NCBI RefSeq assembly: GCF_021354595.1 | Contig: NZ_JADWYJ010000001.1 | Span: 1,279,446 to 1,343,445, forward strand | Origin: Maribellus sp. CM-23 | GTDB lineage: Bacteria > Bacteroidota > Bacteroidia > Bacteroidales > Prolixibacteraceae | Direction: 5' to 3' | Length of the DNA: 64,000 bases | Shown: one piece after another, positions 41,865 to 50,265 of the stretch | Layout of the letters: each line of letters opens with the position of its first letter | Position numbering within the stretch: the first letter of the stretch is position 1 | Made by a program: the position numbers and the translations under genes | Notes under the pieces: model-generated | What the model was told of the DNA's origin: nothing | Seen by the model: only the letters and a program-made list of their open reading frames with translations | Databases searched by the model: none

Positions 41865-44192
41865 ATGAACAAATTAGTCTTTGCATTCATCATACTATTG
41901 CTATCTGTCATTACAGCTATAGCACAAGACCATAAAGATGTGGTAATCACCGGACACGTCGTCTCAAAAGGCGAACATATTCCGTTTGTAAACATTTACC
42001 TCGAAGGTACCCGTTACGGAACTACTACCGATGTTACCGGGCATTATATGATGGTTGACCTGCCAACCGGAGAATACACTCTGGTGGCCAAAATGGTAGG
42101 CTACAAAGAAAAAAGGGAAAAAGTAAGCTTAAAAGCAGGTGAAACGCTGGAAGTAAAATTCGACCTGGAAGAAGATGTTATCCACATGGACGAGGTGGTG
42201 ATTACCGGCACCAAAACATTCAAACGCCAAACCGAAAGTGCGGTAATTGTGAATGTGCTGGATGGAAAAACCATTGATAAAGTGGCGGCGCAAACCATTT
42301 CTGAATCATTGAGTTTTCAACCCGGCTTACGCATGGAAACCGACTGCCAAACCTGTAACTACACCCAGTTGCGAATGAACGGACTGGGCGGTGCTTACAG
42401 CCAGATACTGATCAACAGCCGGGCAGTTTTTAGCCCTCTTACCGGACTTTACGGGCTGGAACAACTTCCCACCGCGCTGGTGGAACGTATTGAAGTAGTA
42501 CGAGGCGGCGCTTCAGCGCTGTATGGTTCCAGTGCAATTGGCGGAACGGTTAACATCATTACCAAACTCCCGCAGCGAAACTCTTACGAAGTAACTTCGA
42601 ACAATCAGATTATTTCGGGCGATGCCTTGGATTACAACGTAAATGCTACGCTTACTGCCCTCTCGCAAAAAAGAAACGCCGGGATGGCCATGTATGCTTT
42701 TCACCGAAACAGGGATGCCTACGACCACAACAACGATAATTTTTCTGAATTGCCGGAAATCAGCAACAACTCCTTTGGCATTAATTCCTTCTTCAAAATA
42801 AACGAAGACGAAAAACTGGAGGCCAATTTTTCAAGCACCCACGAATACCGTTACGGAGGTGAAATGATTGACGGCCCCGCATTTAAAGCCCGGCAATCGG
42901 AAGAGCGCACCCACGATATTATTATGGGTGGCCTTGATTACGAGAACAACCTGAGCATGCGAACCAACTTTGTGTTGTACACCGCCGGTCAGTACACCAA
43001 ACGAAAGCATTTTACAGGAATAGCTCCCGACGACGAACAGGCATTAAGCGATTATAACAACAATCCACCTTACGGACATTCAAAGAACCACACCTTTCAG
43101 TTTGGTTCACAGTTAAACCATGCCGTAAATGACTTTCTGAATACAGGAACCAATATTTTTACCTTCGGAGCCGAATATGTTGTCGACGATGTTTACGACC
43201 AGATTGAGGCCTACAATTATCTCATTGATCAGAACACCCGTAATTTTGGGGCATTTGTACAAAGCGACTGGTCGCTGACCCGCAAAACCACACTGCTTGC
43301 CGGAGTAAGAGCCGACAAGCACAATTTTGTGGACAAGCTAATTGTCAATCCACGTGTATCCTTGCTGGTGAAACCCGACCTGAACACTCAGTTGCGTTTG
43401 TCGTGGTCCACCGGATTCAGGGCACCACAGGCATTTGACGCCGATATGCACATTGCCTTTGCAGGCGGAGGAATTCAGAAAGTAGAATTGGGCGATGAAC
43501 TAAAAGAAGAGACATCGCAAAGCTGGAGCGCCTCACTTAACTGGGATCGCCCTACTCAAAAACACATCATTGGATTTACCTTGGAAGGATTTTATACACA
43601 ACTAAAAAATGCCTTTGTTTTGGAAGAAACCGGCAGTGATGAAGAAGGAAACTCGATCCTCGAAAAAAGAAACGGCGGTAACAGCCAGGTTTATGGAGCA
43701 ACGCTTGAGGCCCGCGCCAACTTCGACCGTAAACTGCAAATGGAAGCCGGGTTAACTCTGCAAAAAAGCACTTACGATGAGCCGGTTGCCTGGTCGGAAG
43801 AACTGCCCGGAATAAAAGATTACCTGCGCACACCGGAAAGCTATGGCTACTACACCCTCAGCTGGACTCCCGGCCAAAGATTCAGCGCTTCCTTGTCGGG
43901 TGTTTACACCGGAAGCATGCTGGTTCCTCACTACGGACTGGCTGGAGATGCCGGCACGCCCGAAGAGGACGTACTGTTTAAGTCGGATTCGTTCCTGGAA
44001 ACAAACCTGAAAGTGGGTTACACCTTCGAGCTCAAGCGCATCGATTCATCCATTCAGTTGTTTAGCGGATTCAGCAATCTTTTTGACAACTACCAGGATG
44101 ATTTTGACAGCGGCAAAAACCGGGACAGCGGATTTGTTTACGGCCCGTCGAAACCACGTACTTTTTACTTCGGAATTAAGTTATTTAACTAA
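41865..44192 (+). CDS. TonB-dependent receptor with CxxC motif in plug (copy 1)
   Basis: A 775-residue outer-membrane importer. It has a signal peptide (about 1-21, ending AIAQ), a carboxypeptidase-like domain (VITGHVVSKGEHIPFVNIYL onward), a plug with DCQTCNYTQLRMNGLGG (two Cys three residues apart) and VERIEVVRGGASALYGS, and a barrel ending FYFGIKLFN with the terminal aromatic. The CxxC plug also occurs in the convergent paralogue at 44260. A perfect promoter and Fur-type palindrome upstream suggest metal-dependent repression, so the ligand is probably a metal complex; the exact ligand is unknown. A shared bidirectional terminator lies downstream. Confidence 0.92.
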   Translation: MNKLVFAFIILLLSVITAIAQDHKDVVITGHVVSKGEHIPFVNIYLEGTRYGTTTDVTGHYMMVDLPTGEYTLVAKMVGYKEKREKVSLKAGETLEVKFDLEEDVIHMDEVVITGTKTFKRQTESAVIVNVLDGKTIDKVAAQTISESLSFQPGLRMETDCQTCNYTQLRMNGLGGAYSQILINSRAVFSPLTGLYGLEQLPTALVERIEVVRGGASALYGSSAIGGTVNIITKLPQRNSYEVTSNNQIISGDALDYNVNATLTALSQKRNAGMAMYAFHRNRDAYDHNNDNFSELPEISNNSFGINSFFKINEDEKLEANFSSTHEYRYGGEMIDGPAFKARQSEERTHDIIMGGLDYENNLSMRTNFVLYTAGQYTKRKHFTGIAPDDEQALSDYNNNPPYGHSKNHTFQFGSQLNHAVNDFLNTGTNIFTFGAEYVVDDVYDQIEAYNYLIDQNTRNFGAFVQSDWSLTRKTTLLAGVRADKHNFVDKLIVNPRVSLLVKPDLNTQLRLSWSTGFRAPQAFDADMHIAFAGGGIQKVELGDELKEETSQSWSASLNWDRPTQKHIIGFTLEGFYTQLKNAFVLEETGSDEEGNSILEKRNGGNSQVYGATLEARANFDRKLQMEAGLTLQKSTYDEPVAWSEELPGIKDYLRTPESYGYYTLSWTPGQRFSASLSGVYTGSMLVPHYGLAGDAGTPEEDVLFKSDSFLETNLKVGYTFELKRIDSSIQLFSGFSNLFDNYQDDFDSGKNRDSGFVYGPSKPRTFYFGIKLFN

Positions 44193-44196
44193 AAAT

Positions 44197-44230
44197 GAAG
44201 GGACCAGTTGATCAAACAACTGGTCCCTTC
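44197..44230. terminator. Bidirectional terminator between convergent TonB receptor genes
   Basis: A 14-bp perfect stem (gaagggaccagttg / caactggtcccttc) with a 6-nt loop. A-rich sequence on the left gives a U-tract for the minus-strand gene. Confidence 0.85.
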
Positions 44231-44259
44231 TATATTCAATGTTCAGATAAAAGAAATAC

Positions 44260-46632
44260 CTAATACAGATTTCCAATTTTTACCCCAAAATAAATGCTCC
44301 GTGGCGTAAGTGGGCCGTACATATAACCCGGATCGCGATCCATTCCCGAATCAAAGTCTTTTTGATAACTGTTGAAAATATTTTTCACCCCGGCATTTAA
44401 CTGCACCCGCGCATTATCCGCCACTTTTATATCGTAACTAAACTTGATTCCTGCGTCGAAAAAGGATTTGCTTTTGCGCAACTCACCGTCATCGGGATTC
44501 TCAATGGCAGGCCCAAAATAAGGTACCAGCATGGGCCCCGAGAAGTTTCCGGTTGCGGCAATATTAAATACCGGAACCGGGCTGTAATTCATACTCAGAT
44601 AGCCATAGGAATCGGGCGTGCGTAAAAAACGCTTTTCATTAAATTCCTGCGGCGTTTCAAACTCACTTTTCTGAAAGGTAAACCCTGATTGAAACTGGAA
44701 TTTCCCGGACGGTGATGCATTCAATTCAATATTTACACCTTTCACGGTAGCTCCGTCTTCAGCATTTACCCGGGTGTATATGACGGTACCCTCTTCATCG
44801 GGTACGCCGTACTCATTGGCAAAGGGATTATCCAGGTGCGTATAAAAACCTTCTGCCAGCAACTGGAACTGCCATTTGCTGATTTCCCTGCTAAAATCAA
44901 GCGAGGCTGTGATACTGTTAGAGGACTCCTGTTTCAGACCGGGTGCATTTTTATGAATAACTTTTCGGGAGCCGGAGGTCTCGATGTGTAAATCTTCGTC
45001 GAAGATCTGCGGGGCACGGAATCCCCGTGCAAATCCGGTACGGAACTGCAAATGATGCGAAAGGTTATACAACAAGCTCACCCGGGGACTAAATACATTG
45101 CCCGAAATTTCATCACCTTCACCCGTTTTCTCGCTTATCTGATAATGATCGTACCTCAATCCGGTGCTAAACACCACCTTTTTCGTTTTCCACTCTGCCT
45201 GCACAAACCCGGCGTTGGTACTTATCTTTTGATCTGCAACCAGCGTATTATCAAAGTGCTTGTCCTTTTCCGGATCGTAGTACCCCAGTTTCTCATCTTT
45301 CATGGCACTACCGGTCGACTCAAGCCCGGCAGTTAAGGTAGCCGGGGCCAACAACAGGTAAGCCAGCTGACGAATGTACTGAACACCCGCAGAATAAGTT
45401 AAATCGCTTGTTTCACCGTAAGCCGACAAATCCTGGTTGGCACCGTAATACGAATCGCGGTTTACCCCTTGCAGCGAAAGGAAGGCAGAAAACTTATCGC
45501 TTTCACGCAACAGCTGGTCAAAATTCAACGCCCCCGAATTAATCCGGTGCGTAACACTTTCGGTAACATCAGCCTCGTGCATAGGTAAATCAAACCGGTT
45601 TCCACCTCTGCGAAATTCGTAAATATTAAAGTAATCAACCGTAAGTTTTGCGCGATCGGCGATGCGCTGATACAGCCGCCCGCCCACGGTAAGGTTCTTA
45701 ATTTTTGCGAGCTCGGTAAATCCGTCGCCATTGGCGTCAAATCCGTCTCGTTTGCGGTGAAAACCGAAAATGCTCATTCCGGTCCGGTAATCGTCGGTCA
45801 CATAGGAGCCGTTCAGGTTCACATTGTAATCGTTGGCCGCTTCCCCGTCCAACCCAATTCCGATGGCGCTGTTCGAGAAAGCACCTTCAAAATTGTTGGC
45901 CACCGGGTCTTTTGTAATCAGGTTAATCGTTCCTGCAATGGCATTACTTCCGTACATCGAAGAACCGCCTCCGCGAATCACTTCCACCCGTTCAATCATG
46001 TTGGCCGGGATTAGCTCCAGCCCGTAAACGCCCGCCAAACCGCTAAACACCGGTCTCGAGTTGATCAGGATCTGCGAATAAGGCCCTTCCAGTCCGTTCA
46101 TCCGCACTTGCGTAAAGCCACAGTTCTGGCAGTTGTTTTCCATCCTGAGCCCGGGCGAAAAGTTAAGCCCCTCACTCAGTGTCACACTCTGAACGCGTTC
46201 AAATAATTTCGGATTGATACTGCTAACGATCGTAGCTGTTTCCTTCCTGCTTTTCGCATTTCGGTCGGCCGAAACCACCACTTGCTCCAGCCCAATGTTA
46301 TCGGTTTCGAGTTGCACAAAAAGCGTGTTGCTTTTTTTCGACTCAAAAACCAGTTCTTTTTCAAAAGGTTTATACCCCATGGCCGAAACCAGAATGGTTT
46401 GCTTTCCTACCGGTATATTCGTCATTTTAAAATGCCCGGTGGCATCGGCCGCAGTACCCAGCGTTGTTCCTTTTATGCTTACCGAAGCAAAAGGAATGTG
46501 GTCTTCGCCCGATTTTACATCGCCAAACAACATGGCATCGGTTTTTGTCTTTTTATCGTCGTCATTTTCTGACACAGCTTTCACCCCCTGAAAGCTGAAC
46601 AAAAGCACACAAAGTGCCCATATATATTTCAT
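44260..46632 (-). CDS. TonB-dependent receptor with CxxC motif in plug (copy 2)
   Basis: A 790-residue receptor with a signal peptide (about 1-19), a carboxypeptidase-like domain (MLFGDVKSGEDHIPFASVSIKG) and a plug with NNCQNCGFTQVRMNGLEG and VERVEVIRGGGSSMYGS. The barrel ends SIYFGVKIGNLY, with a terminal aromatic. It is a clear paralogue of the convergent receptor at 41865, sharing the CxxC plug and the YSQILINSRPVFSGLAG type block. A short palindrome gaatc-gta-gattc lies upstream at about 46766-46778, but no exact Fur-type box. The His-rich protein gene lies upstream on the same strand. A metal-related ligand is inferred. Confidence 0.92.
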   Translation of the reverse strand: MKYIWALCVLLFSFQGVKAVSENDDDKKTKTDAMLFGDVKSGEDHIPFASVSIKGTTLGTAADATGHFKMTNIPVGKQTILVSAMGYKPFEKELVFESKKSNTLFVQLETDNIGLEQVVVSADRNAKSRKETATIVSSINPKLFERVQSVTLSEGLNFSPGLRMENNCQNCGFTQVRMNGLEGPYSQILINSRPVFSGLAGVYGLELIPANMIERVEVIRGGGSSMYGSNAIAGTINLITKDPVANNFEGAFSNSAIGIGLDGEAANDYNVNLNGSYVTDDYRTGMSIFGFHRKRDGFDANGDGFTELAKIKNLTVGGRLYQRIADRAKLTVDYFNIYEFRRGGNRFDLPMHEADVTESVTHRINSGALNFDQLLRESDKFSAFLSLQGVNRDSYYGANQDLSAYGETSDLTYSAGVQYIRQLAYLLLAPATLTAGLESTGSAMKDEKLGYYDPEKDKHFDNTLVADQKISTNAGFVQAEWKTKKVVFSTGLRYDHYQISEKTGEGDEISGNVFSPRVSLLYNLSHHLQFRTGFARGFRAPQIFDEDLHIETSGSRKVIHKNAPGLKQESSNSITASLDFSREISKWQFQLLAEGFYTHLDNPFANEYGVPDEEGTVIYTRVNAEDGATVKGVNIELNASPSGKFQFQSGFTFQKSEFETPQEFNEKRFLRTPDSYGYLSMNYSPVPVFNIAATGNFSGPMLVPYFGPAIENPDDGELRKSKSFFDAGIKFSYDIKVADNARVQLNAGVKNIFNSYQKDFDSGMDRDPGYMYGPLTPRSIYFGVKIGNLY

Positions 46633-46905
46633 CTGTTTAATTTGTTTTCTCTAACGGATGCCTGCCCGGCAAGCGGTCAGACAGGGAACTCGCATGTCCG
46701 TCAGCTGACGAATAATCGTGCTTCCGTGCAGAAATCCTCATTTTCATGCTCGTCTTTTACCATTAGAATCGTAGATTCACTATTGCATACAACTCACACG
46801 ACACACAGGATTTGTTCATCAACAAAAATCCCGTTTCATGCTCGTTTCATGATAATAATGATCAGGTTAATAAAATAATGTCGTAAAAAAGTTATGAAAT
46901 GGACA
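46633..46905. other. 273-bp intergenic region before TonB receptor copy 2
   Basis: It holds a small palindrome (gaatc-gta-gattc at 46766-46778) and a cgtcagctgacg word also found in the terminator at 10689. A 78-codon plus frame here lacks coding features. It presumably contains the promoter of the receptor; no clear -7 element was found. Confidence 0.4.
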
Positions 46906-47265
46906 TTATCCGATCGGGGGTGCACGCGGATTTGATTTCAGTTCTTCCTCCGAAGTCCGTAAAAGCTCATTCTCAACAAAATATTCAAAATGAATTGCAG
47001 GGAGGTTTGTGTTGGAGCTTTCAAACAGCGGAACTTCGGCAACATCAAAATGAAGGGTACTAAAAAAGCAGATTTCAGTTTTGGAGTGCCCGTGGTGATT
47101 TGCCGTTTCGCCCTTCTCTGCATGTAGCGGGTGCGAGTGGGTCACCACCATTCCGTTGGCATAAAAGTGGGTATGCTTGTTTTGTATCGAGCTGTTGACG
47201 ATATACAGGTATACCGGCAACATCAGCGCAAACCACAACTTATTATGTTTTCTTATAAACTCCAC
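46906..47265 (-). CDS. Small His-rich membrane-anchored protein, metal-related
   Basis: A 119-residue protein with an N-terminal hydrophobic segment (about 10-25, signal or anchor) and a His-rich stretch with THFYANGMVVTHSHPLHA and NHHGHSK, giving about nine His in 40 residues. Such proteins are often found beside TonB receptors and metal transporters in Bacteroidota and probably bind zinc, copper or another transition metal. Here it is upstream of the CxxC TonB receptor on the same strand, 273 bp away, which supports a shared metal-acquisition role. The C-terminus is short and lacks a domain I recognise. Metal identity is inference. Confidence 0.65.
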   Translation of the reverse strand: MEFIRKHNKLWFALMLPVYLYIVNSSIQNKHTHFYANGMVVTHSHPLHAEKGETANHHGHSKTEICFFSTLHFDVAEVPLFESSNTNLPAIHFEYFVENELLRTSEEELKSNPRAPPIG

Positions 47266-47349
47266 AAATGCGAATGATAGAGCCAGTAAAATTAGAATTT
47301 TAATTTAATCTAAATTAGCAAGATTCATTACTTTCGTATAAAATTAACA

Positions 47350-47733
47350 ATGGCAAAACGAAGACCAACCTTTAAAATATACAGCTACGGAGAGTACTCG
47401 AAGTGGGACCGCGAGAGCCGGGAGATTCCAAAAGTTCTTGATTTTACTACCGAAATTGAAGCATCGATAGGCACCGAGTTTGGTTATGTGTTGCACATAA
47501 AAAACGGAAAGGGGGAAAGTGTTCAGTTCCGGATAGACCACCCTCCTTTTTTGGATGAAAAAGAACAGGTGACTCCCCCGTTTACCGGCGAACAATTTGT
47601 TCGTACCAATGATTTTGAATTTTACCTGGGCGATTGCATATGGGAACCGCTGGAAGATAAAAAGGGTAAATGGGAATTAACCACCTGGTACCAGGGAAAA
47701 ATTGTGGCCAACAAAATTTTTAACCTGAAGTAG
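47350..47733 (+). CDS. DUF3859-like protein
   Basis: A 127-residue cytoplasmic protein without signal peptide, mostly beta-strand. It starts RRPTFKIYSYGEYSKWDR and has a FRIDHPPF segment and the late block ELTTWYQGKIVANKIFNL typical of DUF3859. The family has no known activity. A -7-like TACTTTCG lies at about 47330, giving a short leader. It converges with the next small gene, and both stop codons lie within a shared terminator hairpin. Confidence 0.75.
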   Translation: MAKRRPTFKIYSYGEYSKWDRESREIPKVLDFTTEIEASIGTEFGYVLHIKNGKGESVQFRIDHPPFLDEKEQVTPPFTGEQFVRTNDFEFYLGDCIWEPLEDKKGKWELTTWYQGKIVANKIFNLK

Positions 47734-47758
47734 GCAACGCCTACTTCGAAACTTTTTT
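47727..47758. terminator. Bidirectional terminator overlapping both stop codons
   Basis: Stem gaagtaggc / gcctacttc with a 3-nt loop, followed by T6 after 5 nt. It includes the stop codons of the convergent genes ending at 47733 and 47741. Confidence 0.75.
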
Positions 47759-48037
47759 GACCTCTTTTGATAATTTCTCCAAGGCAACGTCTGCCGCCTG
47801 AAGCATATCCTGAACCAGTTTTTTGTAATGTTCTTTTACCAACTTTCCATTGTCCTTTCCATCCGGGTGTACGGCTCTAAGCCTTAACTCACGGTGCTTT
47901 TGAACAATCTCTCCGGCAATTTTATATACTTCTTCCTCGTCTATTTTACTGTTGTATTCCAACACGTAAAAACAATCACTCAATGCCAGCGACATAATTA
48001 AATCGATGTCTTTCTTCAGATTTCTAACACTTGCCAT
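47741..48037 (-). CDS. Small helical protein of unknown function
   Basis: A 98-residue, charged, all-helical protein (RNLKKDIDLIMSLALSDC, YKIAGEIVQKHRELRLRA, ending LEKLSKEVKKVSK) without signal peptide or membrane segment. It has the appearance of conserved small proteins of Bacteroidota near metabolic or RNA genes. No domain is recognised. It converges with the DUF3859 gene and lies 63 bp downstream of the Ig-like lipoprotein gene on the same strand. Confidence 0.65.
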   Translation of the reverse strand: MASVRNLKKDIDLIMSLALSDCFYVLEYNSKIDEEEVYKIAGEIVQKHRELRLRAVHPDGKDNGKLVKEHYKKLVQDMLQAADVALEKLSKEVKKVSK

Positions 48038-48100
48038 GATACTTCGTTAATAAAGTTGATTAAACATACTAATTTATAAGAGACTGCCGAACATTTCGAC

Positions 48101-50053
48101 TTAAAAACCTGCGCCCCGGATCGGATTTCTTCCGCCACCCACTCCTCCGGTATTACCCGGACGGAAGTTACTATTGTTCCGGTCTTTCTCCTGCTCTTTC
48201 CGGGCCTTTTCTTCTTCGGCTTTTCGCTTTTGCTCTTCAGCTTCCTGATCAATAATTTTCTTCACATATTCCGGATCCGGCGTAAGATCCCAAATCCGTT
48301 TTTCACTCCAGTTCGAACGCAATTTAATGAGTTCGTTCAAATAAGAGACCAGCTCGGGCTGAATTTTATCCTGGTAGCTTCCGCCGTCCCACTTGCCGTT
48401 TCCGTTGGAGTCGTATATAATTTTGACCTTGTACTTCTCGGGAGGCAACAAGTCAAAAGTCACTTCGCCGTCCTTGTCAAAAAATGCCTGTCGCAATACG
48501 CTTTCTTCCTTGTTGTTTTTCAAAAGCTGTACGATCATGGGGCCCGGAACATTGCTGAAATCAAAGATGAAGGAACCGTAATAATCCTCTTCCCTTGTCT
48601 CAAAGCTTTTTGACAGCTTCATGCTCGAAATGCCGTACACGTCCCAGCAGGCGGCCGAGTCGATACTCAGAGTATATTTTGTCTCAGGCTCCCAATCGTA
48701 TAAAATATTGTAAGTTCTCCAGGCCTTTGGATCTTTCCTGAATTGAATTTTCAACGGAGTTTTAAGCGTATCCTCGCTCAGGTACAACACCACTTTGGTA
48801 CTGTCGAACGATGCAACCGGGGCGGGTGCTTCAATCCTTATTTGCCCGTTAAGCTCCATAGTGGAGCTAACGTTGGCAGACCAGCTAAACTGCGGAATCA
48901 GCACTGGTTCATCTACTTCATCCCCCTTTTTCTTTTTCTTTTTGGACTCAACCACCGGCTTCGAGTAGTGCATCAGAAGCGTATCATGAAAAACATAGGG
49001 CTGAGCCATGGAATCGAGCATAAAATAAGAAAGCTCCATATAAAGAGAATCTTTCTTTGCCAACGTTGTATCGGTTATCCACAGCACAATGGAATCCATA
49101 TCCTGGTTGTATTCCATCTGGTACCAGTTGCTCACATCGTGATCCAGCAAGCGCACATTAAAAGTGTCTTCCACCGATTCATTAAAAAGAAAAGAGCACT
49201 TGTATTCACTGCTTCTCTCCGACTTATCGATGTACTGCTCAAATATGTCTTCAATAAAATAATTCAGATAGATGGGATCGGGGTAAAAATGCGTATGACC
49301 AAGAATCAACAGGGAATCAATGGCATCCGCAACGGTGTCTTTACTCTCATGAAACTCAGCCCGCGGAACCACCACTTCGCTGTGAAAGGCAATTTCCTCG
49401 CCCCCTTCGTCATACAACATGTTGTTGTTCTGATCATTAATGGAAAAAAGATGGTAAGAGCCCGGTGCAATGTTGTCGATCATAAACAGCCCGTCCTCAT
49501 CCGTTTTGGCAATGTAGTCGGGGATCACTTTAAAAACCGCCGAATCATGTAGGTTGCTCTGCAACAATACCAGCCCTTTTTCAATGGGTTCCATGTTAAA
49601 CGCGTTCACCACTCGTCCCGCAACGCGCAAAGAATCGTATACCGGCCCCGTACTAAAAGAAAAACGCAGGTTTTCCATCGGATTCTTCTCGTTGTTATCC
49701 ACAATCGCGTCTTTAAAATCGAGCGAATACGTTGCACTGTCTTTCAGGGCTTCGTTAAACTGAACGATCAGCGTTTTGGATTTGGTACGGATAATCGGCC
49801 GCTTTTTCAGCGGAGGAGAAATTACAAGCGATTCCGAAATCTGGTCAGGCATGATGTATTCATTAAAAGTGAACCTCACATCCTTTCCCTTGTAGTCCAG
49901 CGCCTTAAATCCGGGATTGGTCTCCAGCAATACCGGGGGAATGGTATCCCTGGGGCCACCTTCCGGCATCCCGATGTTGGCACACGACGAAATAATTACG
50001 ACCCATGCAAGGCCGGCTATCATAATCAGTGGTATTTTCCCCTTCAGCTTCAT
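48101..50053 (-). CDS. Ig-like-domain lipoprotein (Big_5 type)
   Basis: A 650-residue lipoprotein. The signal ends VVIISSC and the lipid-anchored Cys is followed by ANIGMPEGGPRDTIPPVLLE, the typical entry into an N-terminal Big_5-like immunoglobulin domain (RFTFNEYIMPDQ). Further beta-domains follow, including a CNA-B/transthyretin-like segment (FMIDNIAPGSYHLFSINDQN), and the protein ends in a charged coiled stretch (QEAEEQKRKAEEEKARKEQ) and a Gly/Arg-rich tail. I use the ATG at 50053 because 13 residues before it (to 50092) do not fit a signal. The family is very common in Bacteroidota and is thought to be structural; no enzymatic motif seen. Confidence 0.85.
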   Translation of the reverse strand: MKLKGKIPLIMIAGLAWVVIISSCANIGMPEGGPRDTIPPVLLETNPGFKALDYKGKDVRFTFNEYIMPDQISESLVISPPLKKRPIIRTKSKTLIVQFNEALKDSATYSLDFKDAIVDNNEKNPMENLRFSFSTGPVYDSLRVAGRVVNAFNMEPIEKGLVLLQSNLHDSAVFKVIPDYIAKTDEDGLFMIDNIAPGSYHLFSINDQNNNMLYDEGGEEIAFHSEVVVPRAEFHESKDTVADAIDSLLILGHTHFYPDPIYLNYFIEDIFEQYIDKSERSSEYKCSFLFNESVEDTFNVRLLDHDVSNWYQMEYNQDMDSIVLWITDTTLAKKDSLYMELSYFMLDSMAQPYVFHDTLLMHYSKPVVESKKKKKKGDEVDEPVLIPQFSWSANVSSTMELNGQIRIEAPAPVASFDSTKVVLYLSEDTLKTPLKIQFRKDPKAWRTYNILYDWEPETKYTLSIDSAACWDVYGISSMKLSKSFETREEDYYGSFIFDFSNVPGPMIVQLLKNNKEESVLRQAFFDKDGEVTFDLLPPEKYKVKIIYDSNGNGKWDGGSYQDKIQPELVSYLNELIKLRSNWSEKRIWDLTPDPEYVKKIIDQEAEEQKRKAEEEKARKEQEKDRNNSNFRPGNTGGVGGGRNPIRGAGF

Positions 50054-50265
50054 GCGTTGAAATTGGCTACAAACATACAAATTCCTGCTCACTCTTCGTG
50101 TTAAGCTTTATTAATTTAAACCTGAGTATTTTAACAAAATGTCCCTGCCAACAGGTGAAAAACCACCCTCCGAACGGGTGAAAACTTTTTGGCAACTTAA
50201 GCGGGGGAAAATAGCGCTTATCTAAGAATTATATTACCTTGGATTGGTGAAATTTGTACAAAACA

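Noticed and set aside
46642..46878. 78-codon plus-strand frame
   Set aside because: No ribosome-binding context, odd composition and lies in the promoter region of TonB receptor copy 2.
47285..47330. Fur-type box upstream of the His-rich gene
   Set aside because: ttagaat and atctaa words are present, but spacing is too long and arms do not match the palindrome at 41789.
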